A stretch of 64,000 nucleotides of DNA from UKL13-2 sp038321965 (GCA_038321965.1 JBBQFL010000004.1:62001-126000); one strand, 5' to 3'. Numbered from the stretch's first letter, positions 8,767 to 17,730 are shown. Made by a program: numbers and translations. Notes: generated by a model from the sequence alone, not told the origin.

Positions 8767-9606
8767 TCACGATGCAACCCGCGCGATCAACCGGACGTAA
8801 CTGATCGCGCTCTTTTCCGCCAACTCGAGCGCTAGTTCAATGCCGTTGCGCTCACCATCTGGCCAAGCAAGGAGTGGCATCGCAGAAATCTTTACCATCT
8901 TTCGGAGATATTCCAGAAGCATGTCGTCGGCTAGTTCGCTTTGGTCAACCCGCATTCCGGACGCGATGAAATGCCCTTCCCATTCACCTTTTGTTCTCAG
9001 CTTTCCTTGCCAGCATCGTTCAAGCTCACGAGCCGAGTCCGCCTCGACGGCGCTGTCTGCATCTCCCGCCAGGCAAACTTCCTCAAACGCAATTCGTCCA
9101 TTGGGCCGCAGGGCCGTCATGGCCGTTCGAACCACAAGCATCGGGTCAGAAACATGCATCCAGGAATTCTGGCCCCATACGAGGCTGTAGACGGGCGGTA
9201 GTTCAGCCGATGTCATGTCTGCGACGCTGAAATGCGTGCAGTACGATAGCCCGGCCATTTTTGACAGCAGCAAGGCGTCGGCAATGCGTCCCGCGTGAAG
9301 ATCGATGCCATCAACGAAGCAGCCGTAACTGTCAGCCAGCAATCTGGCCGGCCCACCCAACCCACAAGCCAGGTCAAGCACCTTGTCCGCTCCACAGACC
9401 TTCGCTAGGCGGGCTAGCCGCATCGTTGATGCCGCGCCGCCGATGTGATTCTGGTCGGTGATCTCGGTTTGCTCATCGCGGCAGAAATTTGCCTCGGTGA
9501 TATCGGATGGTGGCACGTTTTCTCGTGCCACGCGATCAAGGATTCGTCTAGCATTCAGCGGATGCAGATCATACGTCTGCTCAATCGAATTACTGGCATT
9601 CGTCAC
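8767..9606 (-). CDS. Class I SAM-dependent methyltransferase
   Basis: This 279-residue cytoplasmic enzyme has the Rossmann motif I 'VLDLACGLGGPARLLA' (76-91) and an acidic residue at the end of strand 2 ('GIDLH', D102). The upstream 'TDQNHIGGAAST' matches the loop that precedes motif I in sarcosine/dimethylglycine- and sterol-type methyltransferases. The acceptor is unknown. It lies 13 bases downstream of the toroid gene on the same strand, so it is probably the last gene of the accessory operon. It might modify a product or a partner protein, but it could equally be an unrelated passenger. Confidence 0.85.
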   Translation of the reverse strand: MTNASNSIEQTYDLHPLNARRILDRVARENVPPSDITEANFCRDEQTEITDQNHIGGAASTMRLARLAKVCGADKVLDLACGLGGPARLLADSYGCFVDGIDLHAGRIADALLLSKMAGLSYCTHFSVADMTSAELPPVYSLVWGQNSWMHVSDPMLVVRTAMTALRPNGRIAFEEVCLAGDADSAVEADSARELERCWQGKLRTKGEWEGHFIASGMRVDQSELADDMLLEYLRKMVKISAMPLLAWPDGERNGIELALELAEKSAISYVRLIARVAS

Positions 9607-9619
9607 GGCGTTTTCGTTG

Positions 9620-11101
9620 CTATGGCTTGGGCTTCTCTGGGTGGGTGGCGGTGTACACGTTTATGGCGTACAGGCTCTCCGCCATGACGTAGGCATACGG
9701 ATCCTTGTGCGCAAAGGTGATCTGCTCATTGACCCGTCCATAAATTGACTTGCAGCTTTCCCACGTCTCAGGTTTTTCCAGCACAGGGGTCGACCTGACC
9801 TCCAACTGTGTACAGAGCACCATGGTCCACGGGTACCAGAGGAACGTATTGGACTCGACCATGTACTTCGTCCTAGGCAGGTATCGGTCTGAATCGTGGG
9901 ACCGATCATTGTTATCTACAGACCTGGCCATGATGCTCTCCTTCTTGAGTGCGGGTGGGCGCTCCTTCAACCAGTACGAGAACATCGCAAGGGCCTGTTG
10001 ATAGCCGCCGCCCTCCAGCAGGTGTGCAAAGTCTGGCGTTGCCTTGCCCAGCACGTAGAGAACATGCGCGGTGAGTCCCTGAAAACTATCCAGCTGTTGC
10101 TTTCGATCAGGATTGGGTACCCAGCCACCAAACTCTGCTTCGAAGTTCTGCATTAGCCACTTGATTCCCAAACTTATGTAGTCGTCATATTCTTTCGTGC
10201 CCAGCTGTGCTCTTGCGTCCAGAAGTGCCCAGAGTGAGACCACAGCCGAATAGGTCCTGGCAAACCGGGTATTCGCCCGATCCTTGATTGGTGCCCAACC
10301 CCCGTTGCCGAGTTGTCGGCCTGTTACGAGCTTCAGCACTGCCTTGGTTCGGTTCATTCCCGCTTCCGCATCCTTCGGCCAGGTCTTCTCCACGCAGCCA
10401 TTCTTCAGGGACGAAATGAGCGCAAGCGCAACCCATGCATTTATCTCCGATACATCCCATTCGACGTACTCAAAGTAACCCCAACCTTCGTCGTCTGCCT
10501 TGAGTTTTTTCGAATCGATGAAATCAAGATTTCTGCGAATGGCTTTTCCCTCATCTTCAGTAATCTGCGTACAGTCGGCGAGCGCGCCAACCAGAATCTG
10601 GGCAGTCGTCCAGACCTGCGATTCGACGGGATCTGACTTGTGATATCGAAGGCCGCCGTCCGCGTTTTTCAAACCAAGTAGAGTCTTTGTCCAGCCCTCG
10701 GATGTGGTTTTCAGAATTACAGTGAGGTCAGGCGGCGTCGGAATAGCTGCCTTGACTGTTATGACGGTCAACGCAATAAAGATCAGCACCATCGCTGCTG
10801 AAATTGCAATCCGCCATGAGGTCGCTTTGATTTTCGGCATGTATTTTCGATACAGCACCATGGCAAGCAGCGCATATCCCAGCGCAAAAAGCGCGGCGAC
10901 AACGACTTCCATGCCGATGTGAATAGAGTTCAGTCGCTCGGGCCCCACTGTCTTAAACAGAAATTCCTGAATGCTCTTCAAATGGCCAAGTGAGGTGGCA
11001 ATTCCACTGAGCGCAAAAGTGATGATTGTGAATGTATACATTGGCTTGCGCAGCCACGGGTGTTTCTTGACTAGCTGCTTGACTGCCTCTTTATCCGGCA
11101 T
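9620..11101 (-). CDS. Membrane-anchored alpha/alpha-toroid (terpene cyclase/prenyltransferase-like fold) protein
   Basis: The preferred start is the ATG at 11099-11101, five bases after a GGGAGGT site; an upstream in-frame TTG overlaps that site. The N-terminus carries three predicted membrane helices (about residues 22-40, 63-84 and 97-118). The rest is soluble, with repeats typical of six-hairpin toroid folds: 'NADGGLRYHKSDPVESQVWTT', split near residue 146-166, 'DDEGWGYFEYVEWDVSEINA', 'RQLGNGGWAPIKDRANTRFA' and 'FGGWVPNPDRKQQLDSFQG'. The catalytic DxDD or QW motifs of squalene cyclases are not evident, so a peptide- or lipid-binding role is as likely as catalysis. It sits 27-42 bases downstream of the double-hydrolase gene and 13 before the methyltransferase. 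The precise function is unknown. Confidence 0.72.
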   Translation of the reverse strand: MPDKEAVKQLVKKHPWLRKPMYTFTIITFALSGIATSLGHLKSIQEFLFKTVGPERLNSIHIGMEVVVAALFALGYALLAMVLYRKYMPKIKATSWRIAISAAMVLIFIALTVITVKAAIPTPPDLTVILKTTSEGWTKTLLGLKNADGGLRYHKSDPVESQVWTTAQILVGALADCTQITEDEGKAIRRNLDFIDSKKLKADDEGWGYFEYVEWDVSEINAWVALALISSLKNGCVEKTWPKDAEAGMNRTKAVLKLVTGRQLGNGGWAPIKDRANTRFARTYSAVVSLWALLDARAQLGTKEYDDYISLGIKWLMQNFEAEFGGWVPNPDRKQQLDSFQGLTAHVLYVLGKATPDFAHLLEGGGYQQALAMFSYWLKERPPALKKESIMARSVDNNDRSHDSDRYLPRTKYMVESNTFLWYPWTMVLCTQLEVRSTPVLEKPETWESCKSIYGRVNEQITFAHKDPYAYVMAESLYAINVYTATHPEKPKP

Positions 11102-11143
11102 TGCGACCTCCCTCAAAGCGCATATGCGATTTTAGCCAGACGA

Positions 11144-12970
11144 TCAGACCCGCGATAGCACAAAATAAGTACCCATCAGATAAGCAACGAATGCGGCCGT
11201 TCTCCACGCGCCCTCCGCTGCGGAACCGCCCGAGAATATCCAGAGCAGGATGCCGATGCTGCCCGTGAGAAACATCATCACGAGCACGGGAAACACGAAG
11301 AAGGAGACTCTGCCGATGATACAGAGGATCTTGTTCTGCGTTGCACTGAATGGCGGGGTGCCCTGCGACGGTGCCGCTCCATGAACGATAAACCTGGCGA
11401 TGTCATCCCAGTGGCATTCGTCCAGCCCTGCGCCATGACTACCCGGTATGAACTTCACCTGGAAGACTGGCCCACCTGGCAAAGCCTGCGTAAAGCCATC
11501 GTGACCGGCGCCGCCAAGATTGAACCACCGCCACATTTGCAGGCCCTTGGGGAAAAGCGCGACCACCCAATCCGTTGTCGCGACGTAATTGAGGACGCGC
11601 TTTACGCGTGGCGCGACCTTTGATCCCTCGGGCATGTTGATCAAACGGAGCCAGTCGTAGTCCGTGCGAACAACGCTTCCGGCAAAAACGATATTTTCGA
11701 AGCGCGCAGAGGGGTAATCGCTGAGCGCCTGAGCGGCAAGATAGGTGCCATTGGAATGCCCGACGAAATGGAACGCCGCACGTGGAAATCGCGCCCTCGC
11801 CTCCGTGTAGTGATCCATCAACCATTCGACCTTGCGCTGTCGCACTGTCCGAAACAGAAACGGCGCCATCGCGAAATAACCGTAGCTTTCCGTGGAGGAG
11901 ACAAATTTTCTTCCATCCAGCAACGGCTGCTTCTTGATTGTCCTGGCAATTTTCTGTGTCCAGAAGCCCCTGTCACGAATGCCGTGGATCACAAAGACCA
12001 AGTCAGTCACCGAGTGATCTGGCTCTGGCGGCAGGCTATCAGATAGTTGTTCGCGTTTTACGGAGGCCGCATTGAGCGCTTCCCGGGAGCCCGTCAGTGC
12101 GACGAGGAACTTGTTCCGGCGCTCGACTCTGGCCAATGTGTCGTGGGCCTTACTTAATTGCGCAATCTCAATGACGTTCGCATGTGTCGAGAACGGCATC
12201 TCAAGGTAAAAATATGCGTGCCCGCCGACATTGCCGAATGTATCGACCGAAAAATCGATATTGTCGTCTGGCGCCACGTGGTCATCGGTGGACCCCAGCA
12301 ATTGTGCCGCAATCAACCTCGGCCGCGCGCCGAACTCAGGATCCATAAGTGCCAACCACTGCAGGCGTGTTTGCACTAGGAATGGCGCCCCTTTCCTGAT
12401 ATCCATCATCGTCGCCTTTCCCTTAAAAAAAATCTCCAGGAAAAGCTGGCCAATCGACCACAACACTGAAGTAGCCCAACTGCGGGTGGAGGCGACCGAC
12501 CAACCACGATTCATACCCGCCAAGAGCACGATTCGGTCGATCAACTTGGCCCAGCTCCGGGGTGCCTGGAAAGAATCGAACTCATGCTCAAATGGCGCAG
12601 GGCACGTGCCATCCTTATTTCTTTGCTCTCCATGAGCGACAATGGCAATCTTTCGCGCTAGGACAGCGCCGCAACTGTGGCCGACCAGTGTTATCGCGCC
12701 GTAGGGAGATCCTGCCGCAACCCGGTCCGCCACAAGCTTTTCGATGCGCTGAATCACCTTCGCGACAATGGTCGCAGCCTTTACTCGGCACAGGAATCCG
12801 TCTGCATAGGGAAGCCGCGGCGCATAGATGTCCGCCGCCGGCAATGCTTCGCGAACCACCATTCGTACTTCCGCCATGCGATTACCGGGGTTGGCGAATC
12901 CGTGAAGGACGACCACTAGGTGATCGCCACCGCCGAACTCCAGCAAAGGATCTGCCCTGTTCACGTCCAT
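11144..12970 (-). CDS. Tandem alpha/beta-hydrolase protein with C-terminal membrane anchor
   Basis: This is a 608-residue protein from the ATG at 12968-12970, which follows a strong AAAGGAG site; a longer in-frame start at 13057 lacks one. Two hydrolase domains follow each other. Domain 1 has the oxyanion strand 'VVVLHGF' (19-25), nucleophile elbow GHSCG (S99), a possible acid in 'GSTDDHVAP' and His in 'STHANV'. Domain 2 has 'VFVIHGIRDRG' (325-335), elbow GHSNG (S406) and a possible His at 'DECHWDD'. The C-terminal 60 residues contain two or three hydrophobic segments (about 548-580 and 591-606). Lipase, esterase or amidase activity at the inner membrane is inferred. A protein with two apparently intact hydrolase centres and a tail anchor is unusual. 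Confidence 0.8.
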   Translation of the reverse strand: MDVNRADPLLEFGGGDHLVVVLHGFANPGNRMAEVRMVVREALPAADIYAPRLPYADGFLCRVKAATIVAKVIQRIEKLVADRVAAGSPYGAITLVGHSCGAVLARKIAIVAHGEQRNKDGTCPAPFEHEFDSFQAPRSWAKLIDRIVLLAGMNRGWSVASTRSWATSVLWSIGQLFLEIFFKGKATMMDIRKGAPFLVQTRLQWLALMDPEFGARPRLIAAQLLGSTDDHVAPDDNIDFSVDTFGNVGGHAYFYLEMPFSTHANVIEIAQLSKAHDTLARVERRNKFLVALTGSREALNAASVKREQLSDSLPPEPDHSVTDLVFVIHGIRDRGFWTQKIARTIKKQPLLDGRKFVSSTESYGYFAMAPFLFRTVRQRKVEWLMDHYTEARARFPRAAFHFVGHSNGTYLAAQALSDYPSARFENIVFAGSVVRTDYDWLRLINMPEGSKVAPRVKRVLNYVATTDWVVALFPKGLQMWRWFNLGGAGHDGFTQALPGGPVFQVKFIPGSHGAGLDECHWDDIARFIVHGAAPSQGTPPFSATQNKILCIIGRVSFFVFPVLVMMFLTGSIGILLWIFSGGSAAEGAWRTAAFVAYLMGTYFVLSRV

Positions 12971-13114
12971 AAAATGCTCCTTTCGCGAATATGAATCACA
13001 TCGAGGCAACACACAAATATGGTCACCAAACTGCGTCCCACCGCCGTCCATAGGCAACCAAAGCGGTCAGCGTAATTTGTTTCCACAACAACTCACACAA
13101 ACTCCTTCGATTCC

Positions 13115-14203
13115 CTACCAAACCATCAACGCCGCCTCACCAGCACGCTCAACATACCGCAGGCGCACCTTGACGTGCACCCGTTCCCCCTTCTTGAGCG
13201 TCGCTTTCAGTTCGGAGTTACGTTCGTGCCCACTGTCATCGTCCATCGAGAGCGCTGTCGGCAATTTGCCCTTTGCCGCCGCAGGTTTCGATAACGCCAG
13301 CACCGTATCGGCGACGCCAAAGGTTCTGAAAACGTAATCGCGACTTGCTGGCGCGACGAAGTCGAAGTTTGCCTGTTGCCCTGACTTGAGACTTAATGGC
13401 TGTGACTGAAACAGCGCGAGTTTTGCGGGTGCGCCGCTGGGCAAGGCCGGATAAAAGTGCTTGGCCCACTTTTTGTCGCGAGCGGACAGTCCGCCCTTCG
13501 GTACCAATCCGTCTTTGTATTTTGCCGGCTTCTGAATCAGGCCTTTTTCAAACTCATACTCCATAACGGAGTTGGGATCCCACGAAGAGCCCTGTACCGC
13601 ATCCGGTTTGATCTTTTCCAGGATGTTGTCGAACGTCATTTTTCGTGACCAATTGTTCGGTGCGCTGGCAAGCGACGTGTATACGGCCTCTTCGTCCCAG
13701 ACGATCCCGGCGAATGGATTTTGATGCTCATGCGGGAAGCCAATGGCATGGCCAATCTCATGGAGAGCGGTGGTGTGCCCGTATGGTGTGGTCAAGTCCC
13801 ATCCAAAATTCATGGTGGGCTGATTCTTGGGGATCGTCAGGTTATCCGTACCGACATATGACCAGGATCCATCCGCCTGGTTGAAGCCGATGCGAATTTG
13901 CGCACTGGCAACACTCGCCACTTCGGTGAAAATCAAGCCGATACCGAGCGCTTTCCATTCCCTAAATGCGGCGCGGACAGCGTCTTTCTGAATCGCTGGT
14001 CCTGCGTAGAAGGCGTAGGAGAGCGTACTGCCGTTCATCCACTTGCTCGCGGTTGTTATTATTAGTCGCGCACGATTGCCATCCAGACCCGGTGGAATGA
14101 CGACGGGCTGGCTGGTGCGCATTTGGCAGTAGTGGGGACTAAGACGTTTGCCGGAATCGTCAGGAGCAGCTTTGGTTTTGCCGGATTGTTTTGCGGTTGC
14201 CAT
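13115..14203 (-). CDS. Metzincin (astacin-like) zinc metalloprotease without signal peptide
   Basis: This 362-residue protein carries the extended zinc motif 'LHEIGHAIGFPHEHQNP', with H148-E149-x-x-H152-x-x-G155-x-x-H158, and a likely Met-turn in 'PNSVMEYEF' (M214); both define metzincins of the M12A type. The substrate-binding part begins near residue 45. The last 90 residues look like a small beta-sandwich similar to bacterial pre-peptidase C-terminal domains. Most relatives are secreted, but this N-terminus is Lys/Ser/Asp-rich with no hydrophobic segment, so export by Sec is unlikely. The start has a good AAAAGGAGA site. It lies 42 bases after the hydrolase-caspase gene, pointing to co-transcription. 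The target is unknown. Confidence 0.87.
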   Translation of the reverse strand: MATAKQSGKTKAAPDDSGKRLSPHYCQMRTSQPVVIPPGLDGNRARLIITTASKWMNGSTLSYAFYAGPAIQKDAVRAAFREWKALGIGLIFTEVASVASAQIRIGFNQADGSWSYVGTDNLTIPKNQPTMNFGWDLTTPYGHTTALHEIGHAIGFPHEHQNPFAGIVWDEEAVYTSLASAPNNWSRKMTFDNILEKIKPDAVQGSSWDPNSVMEYEFEKGLIQKPAKYKDGLVPKGGLSARDKKWAKHFYPALPSGAPAKLALFQSQPLSLKSGQQANFDFVAPASRDYVFRTFGVADTVLALSKPAAAKGKLPTALSMDDDSGHERNSELKATLKKGERVHVKVRLRYVERAGEAALMVW

Positions 14204-14245
14204 GGTGATTCTCCTTTTCTGGTTTGGGATAGACCGAACAGTTGC

Positions 14246-16111
14246 TTAGCGGAAAACGGTTCGATTCCGATTGACGGTGGCGCAAACGAGTTGCGGCGTC
14301 TGCGGGCCACTGGCGACTGGCTTCACGCGTTTTTTCGTCGCATTGATTAACATCTCGAACGTAAGTAGAGGCGCTTTTTTTTCAGGTGCGCGCCCCATAT
14401 TCAGGCTCTCGCACAGTGCGTAAGTAAATGCGCCATAGCTCACTGAGCCGTGCTGGTATTCGTATGCCGATTGGTCTTCAGCACAGGCCTCCAGAATAAT
14501 CGGCATGTACGGGCCGTCGTGACTGTATTCTTTGCGCCTTTCGTCATAGTCGCCAGGGTTGTCACCCCGCAGCGCCTGCGCGCGTCCGAATCTGCGCAGC
14601 GTACCGTCCATACCGACTCGCGCTTCAACTTTGGTCGTCGCGGCGACGCCTACGCCTTTACTTGGCTCCTGCGCGATCATTTGGGCTTTTAGCTGGTGAC
14701 CTGCTGCGAGCAGCGGCTTACGTGGCAGCCACATTTGCAGTTTCTTGTCCCAACGAAGGGCACGATGCCGAATGTCGTCGGGCATCGCAATGACGCGAGC
14801 GCCCGGTGCGCCTGAAGTGCCGGGCGCGCCGCCCCGCTGCATGCCGCCTGCATGGCAGCAGTCAAGCATGGCGACAAGTCTGGATCCGTACGGAAGCTGG
14901 CTGTAGAGTGCAGCAAATTCATCGTCGAAAATCGCGTTGCCAGTTTGCCAGTTGAAGTCATACGGCACCAGGCATTCGTCGATGTGATCTACCTCGGCAT
15001 CCCGGCCATAGGCGGGCACCTGCGCACCGTGACCGGAAAAATAGAAAAACATGGTGTCGTCGTCGCGCGCGTCGGCGAGCAACCATTGAAGCCGCTCGCG
15101 AATTGCCACGGCGGTGGCACGGTCATTGATCACCACACGAATCGCATCAGCCTCCACACCCATTTCTTGCAAGGTCTGGCTGACGAGGAACACATCATTC
15201 ACCGGTCCTTCCAGCGCATAGCTGGGGTTGGCGTACTCGGCAATGCCGACCAGCAATGCGCGCAACTTCGGTCGTCGAGACTCCAGCGGTGCAGCCTGCA
15301 CAAGCGGTAGCGCAACTTTCACTTTGCCTTTGGCCTTGGTTCCGCGCTTTCCGGCCAGCGCCGCAATGCCGCGTTCACCATCAATGCCGAGGACAAGTTC
15401 ACGCCAGCATTCGCTGCGCGTCTGATTATGCAAGAGGTAGTGGTCGGCGTCGTGATTGATGAATTCAAATTCGAAGGGTGTGTCTATCTCCTTGAACAAC
15501 GGTGCGCCCGGTAGCACGATACGGCAGGTGAGAACCGTGTCGTTTTCATTGAAGAGATTCCACCAACGCGCCACACCTCCTGGGTATCGGATCCGTCCTC
15601 CGAATACTTCGCTCACCGCTGGGTGTGCGATCTGGGAACCGAATGTAACGAGCCGGCCACTGAACGCCGCGACCTGTGCTCGCGTTGCACTGCTGCTGAG
15701 CGTGTCGTAGGCGATCAGGCTGCCAAGACTATGTGCGAGGATCACGTCCGGCGCGAACGCGGCAATTTCCGTCGCGAGCTTGTTGCGTACGTCAACACGT
15801 AAATCGTCGAGCGCGACAAACTGCGCGACCATGCCGACGGTCCAGCGGTATTTGTCGTAGAGTCCAAAAATATCGCGTTCGCCGGAGTGCACCACCCAGC
15901 TCTTGAGGAGTTTCACCATCGCCGTCAAATAGACCAGCGACGAACTATCCGCCGCTTCGAACAGTTCGTCATAGGCGAACTGATATATCTCGATTTTGGT
16001 GGTGGGACTCCACGCGCCAATGGCCTGCGTAATCGCGGGCACCCAATCGTTGCGCCAGGTGTCCTTCCGCTCCTCTTTGTGGCCGATGCCGTGAATGCAC
16101 ATGACTTTCAT
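14246..16111 (-). CDS. Alpha/beta-hydrolase fused to a caspase-like (peptidase C14) domain
   Basis: This is a 621-residue two-domain protein. Residues 1-240 are an alpha/beta-hydrolase: 'KVMCIHGIGH' (oxyanion strand), nucleophile elbow 'LAHSLGSL' (S128), 'NENDTVL' (D191) and a His near 'DADHYLLH'. After a basic Lys/Arg/Gly linker (250-280) comes a caspase-fold domain: 'RALLVGIAEYANPSYALEGP', 'TMFFYFSGHGAQVP' with catalytic H361, then 'RLVAMLDCCHAGG' with catalytic C419. A C-terminal extension with 'EACAEDQSAYEYQHGSVSYG' is typical of bacterial metacaspase-like proteins. No signal peptide or membrane segment is seen, so it is probably cytoplasmic. Metacaspases cut after Arg/Lys. A combined esterase/lipase and protease suggests an effector or a regulated hydrolase, which is inference. 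Confidence 0.88.
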   Translation of the reverse strand: MKVMCIHGIGHKEERKDTWRNDWVPAITQAIGAWSPTTKIEIYQFAYDELFEAADSSSLVYLTAMVKLLKSWVVHSGERDIFGLYDKYRWTVGMVAQFVALDDLRVDVRNKLATEIAAFAPDVILAHSLGSLIAYDTLSSSATRAQVAAFSGRLVTFGSQIAHPAVSEVFGGRIRYPGGVARWWNLFNENDTVLTCRIVLPGAPLFKEIDTPFEFEFINHDADHYLLHNQTRSECWRELVLGIDGERGIAALAGKRGTKAKGKVKVALPLVQAAPLESRRPKLRALLVGIAEYANPSYALEGPVNDVFLVSQTLQEMGVEADAIRVVINDRATAVAIRERLQWLLADARDDDTMFFYFSGHGAQVPAYGRDAEVDHIDECLVPYDFNWQTGNAIFDDEFAALYSQLPYGSRLVAMLDCCHAGGMQRGGAPGTSGAPGARVIAMPDDIRHRALRWDKKLQMWLPRKPLLAAGHQLKAQMIAQEPSKGVGVAATTKVEARVGMDGTLRRFGRAQALRGDNPGDYDERRKEYSHDGPYMPIILEACAEDQSAYEYQHGSVSYGAFTYALCESLNMGRAPEKKAPLLTFEMLINATKKRVKPVASGPQTPQLVCATVNRNRTVFR

Positions 16112-16293
16112 GGTGTATCTCCTGCTTTTTTGGCTACATCAAGAATGTGATCGACGTGGTTTCAACAAATCAAGGGGGGGGTGTGCATTTTGTTTGGCGA
16201 CTCTTACAGAATAATTGACAGTGACCCATTGAATTCTGTTGTCCGCGCAAGAAAATATATTGAGCTATCACTCCATTGACCGCTTATCTAGCT

Positions 16294-17730
16294 CTATGGA
16301 ATCAGATCAGTAAGTTTTTTTATTGCCGCATCATAGTCAGCAGAAACATAAATGGTCGTCTTTCCCACGAAATCTATGAAGCCATCGAACGCAGCCCTCG
16401 CGTCTTCAGTTGCAGATTGCGCCTTCGCAATTACCTCTTTGAGGGCAGCTGCGCGTTTTACGTTTATCTGTGCTTCTATTCCGCTCGCAGTCGCTCCGCT
16501 TGCGGCCACAATTGATCCAAGTAAGACTTTGACATCTGCTTCGACTTGGTTCGCCGTACCGGAAAGTTTGTCAATACGTTTCTCCGCTATTGAAGCAACC
16601 AAGGTTTGTATTGAGTCGGCACCCGAATCAGCCACTAAAGCCTTGTACTTGTTCAAAAGGTCATCGGGCAGTTTGTCTTTTGCAACAGCTATATCCGAAT
16701 TAGCGATGCGATTTCTTATCTTTGCGATAAGTGAATCGCGAATTTCTCCCAGCTTAATCCGAGCTTCTACTAACGCGATAGTGGGGCGATCTGCCGGAGT
16801 TGCGCTCCCACCAACGGTTCCATTTAATGCATAGCTAAAATCGAAGTTGCGGGTGTCTTCCTGTGTTAGTGGCGAACCTGCTTGAACCTTTTTTAGCGCA
16901 TTGATTTGAAGTTGCGTAGCAAGCATTGTCTGAATGCCTGGATTTCGTACTTCCTTTATTGCGGTATTCGCCTCCTCAAGTCCAGCAAGAATATGGCACT
17001 CGCCGTGATAGGTGATTGCGTCCTTTACGGCAGATTCCACAGAATATGCAGATAGGTCTTCGCTTTGCTGGCTACGAAGGGCCTTTAACATCTGGCTGCG
17101 TCGCCGTTCAATGCCCGGGGCTATCACCGAAACTGCTAGGTTTGAAAAGAATGCTTGTCGTGTTTCCGCGCCGACCCCACTAAATACACTTGCAAGCCCC
17201 GCAAGGATTCGGGGGTCGCGACTTCCCCCAGTAACTGACGCGGCACCCGCTAGTATTGTAGTCACCGATCCAAACCAGCTCGAGTTTTGGCTCTCTGCAC
17301 GCTTCAAATAATTAAGATAGGCGTAGCACTTTGAATCGGAAACTCCCAAAAGTCGGTCCTGAATTCGATTTCGTTTTAATTTGTCTGGTGAGGATTGATA
17401 GAAGGCTTGATACGCACGATCCAGCGCAATATTTCCGCCAGCGATTACCTGATTTTCAGTCGGTAATGAATCATTGGCATTACCGCAGTTTTTCAGTACT
17501 TTCCCGCTTGAACTTTCTGAACCACAACGCTTTTGATCAGGATCTAGAAGTTGCAATAAATTGGGGTTCTCGAAGAAACGCTCTGACAACATTGGTGTTG
17601 GTGCAGTCGTGGAAGTCCTACCGTCGTCGTAGGTCATCATGCCGTTAGGTGTGGGGTATAAATGCGAACAGCCCGTAAGTAGAATTACCCAGGTAAAAAG
17701 AAAAGTGGGCCGACTAGCTTTGCTACTCAT
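16294..17730 (-). CDS. Uncharacterised lipoprotein at the head of the accessory cluster
   Basis: The start at 17728-17730 is preferred: it follows a GGGAG site and gives a lipoprotein signal peptide ending in the lipobox 'ILLTGC' (C21). A longer in-frame start would bury that signal. The mature part (about 457 residues) has several Cys residues, a Gly/Ala/Ser hydrophobic patch (about 154-186) and then long helix-forming, Ala/Lys/Glu-rich segments. I do not recognise a family. It should be anchored to the inner or outer membrane facing the periplasm (residue +2 is Ser, which favours the outer membrane). It is 182 bases upstream of the hydrolase-caspase gene on the same strand and looks more A+T-rich than its neighbours. 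Confidence 0.75.
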   Translation of the reverse strand: MSSKASRPTFLFTWVILLTGCSHLYPTPNGMMTYDDGRTSTTAPTPMLSERFFENPNLLQLLDPDQKRCGSESSSGKVLKNCGNANDSLPTENQVIAGGNIALDRAYQAFYQSSPDKLKRNRIQDRLLGVSDSKCYAYLNYLKRAESQNSSWFGSVTTILAGAASVTGGSRDPRILAGLASVFSGVGAETRQAFFSNLAVSVIAPGIERRRSQMLKALRSQQSEDLSAYSVESAVKDAITYHGECHILAGLEEANTAIKEVRNPGIQTMLATQLQINALKKVQAGSPLTQEDTRNFDFSYALNGTVGGSATPADRPTIALVEARIKLGEIRDSLIAKIRNRIANSDIAVAKDKLPDDLLNKYKALVADSGADSIQTLVASIAEKRIDKLSGTANQVEADVKVLLGSIVAASGATASGIEAQINVKRAAALKEVIAKAQSATEDARAAFDGFIDFVGKTTIYVSADYDAAIKKLTDLIP

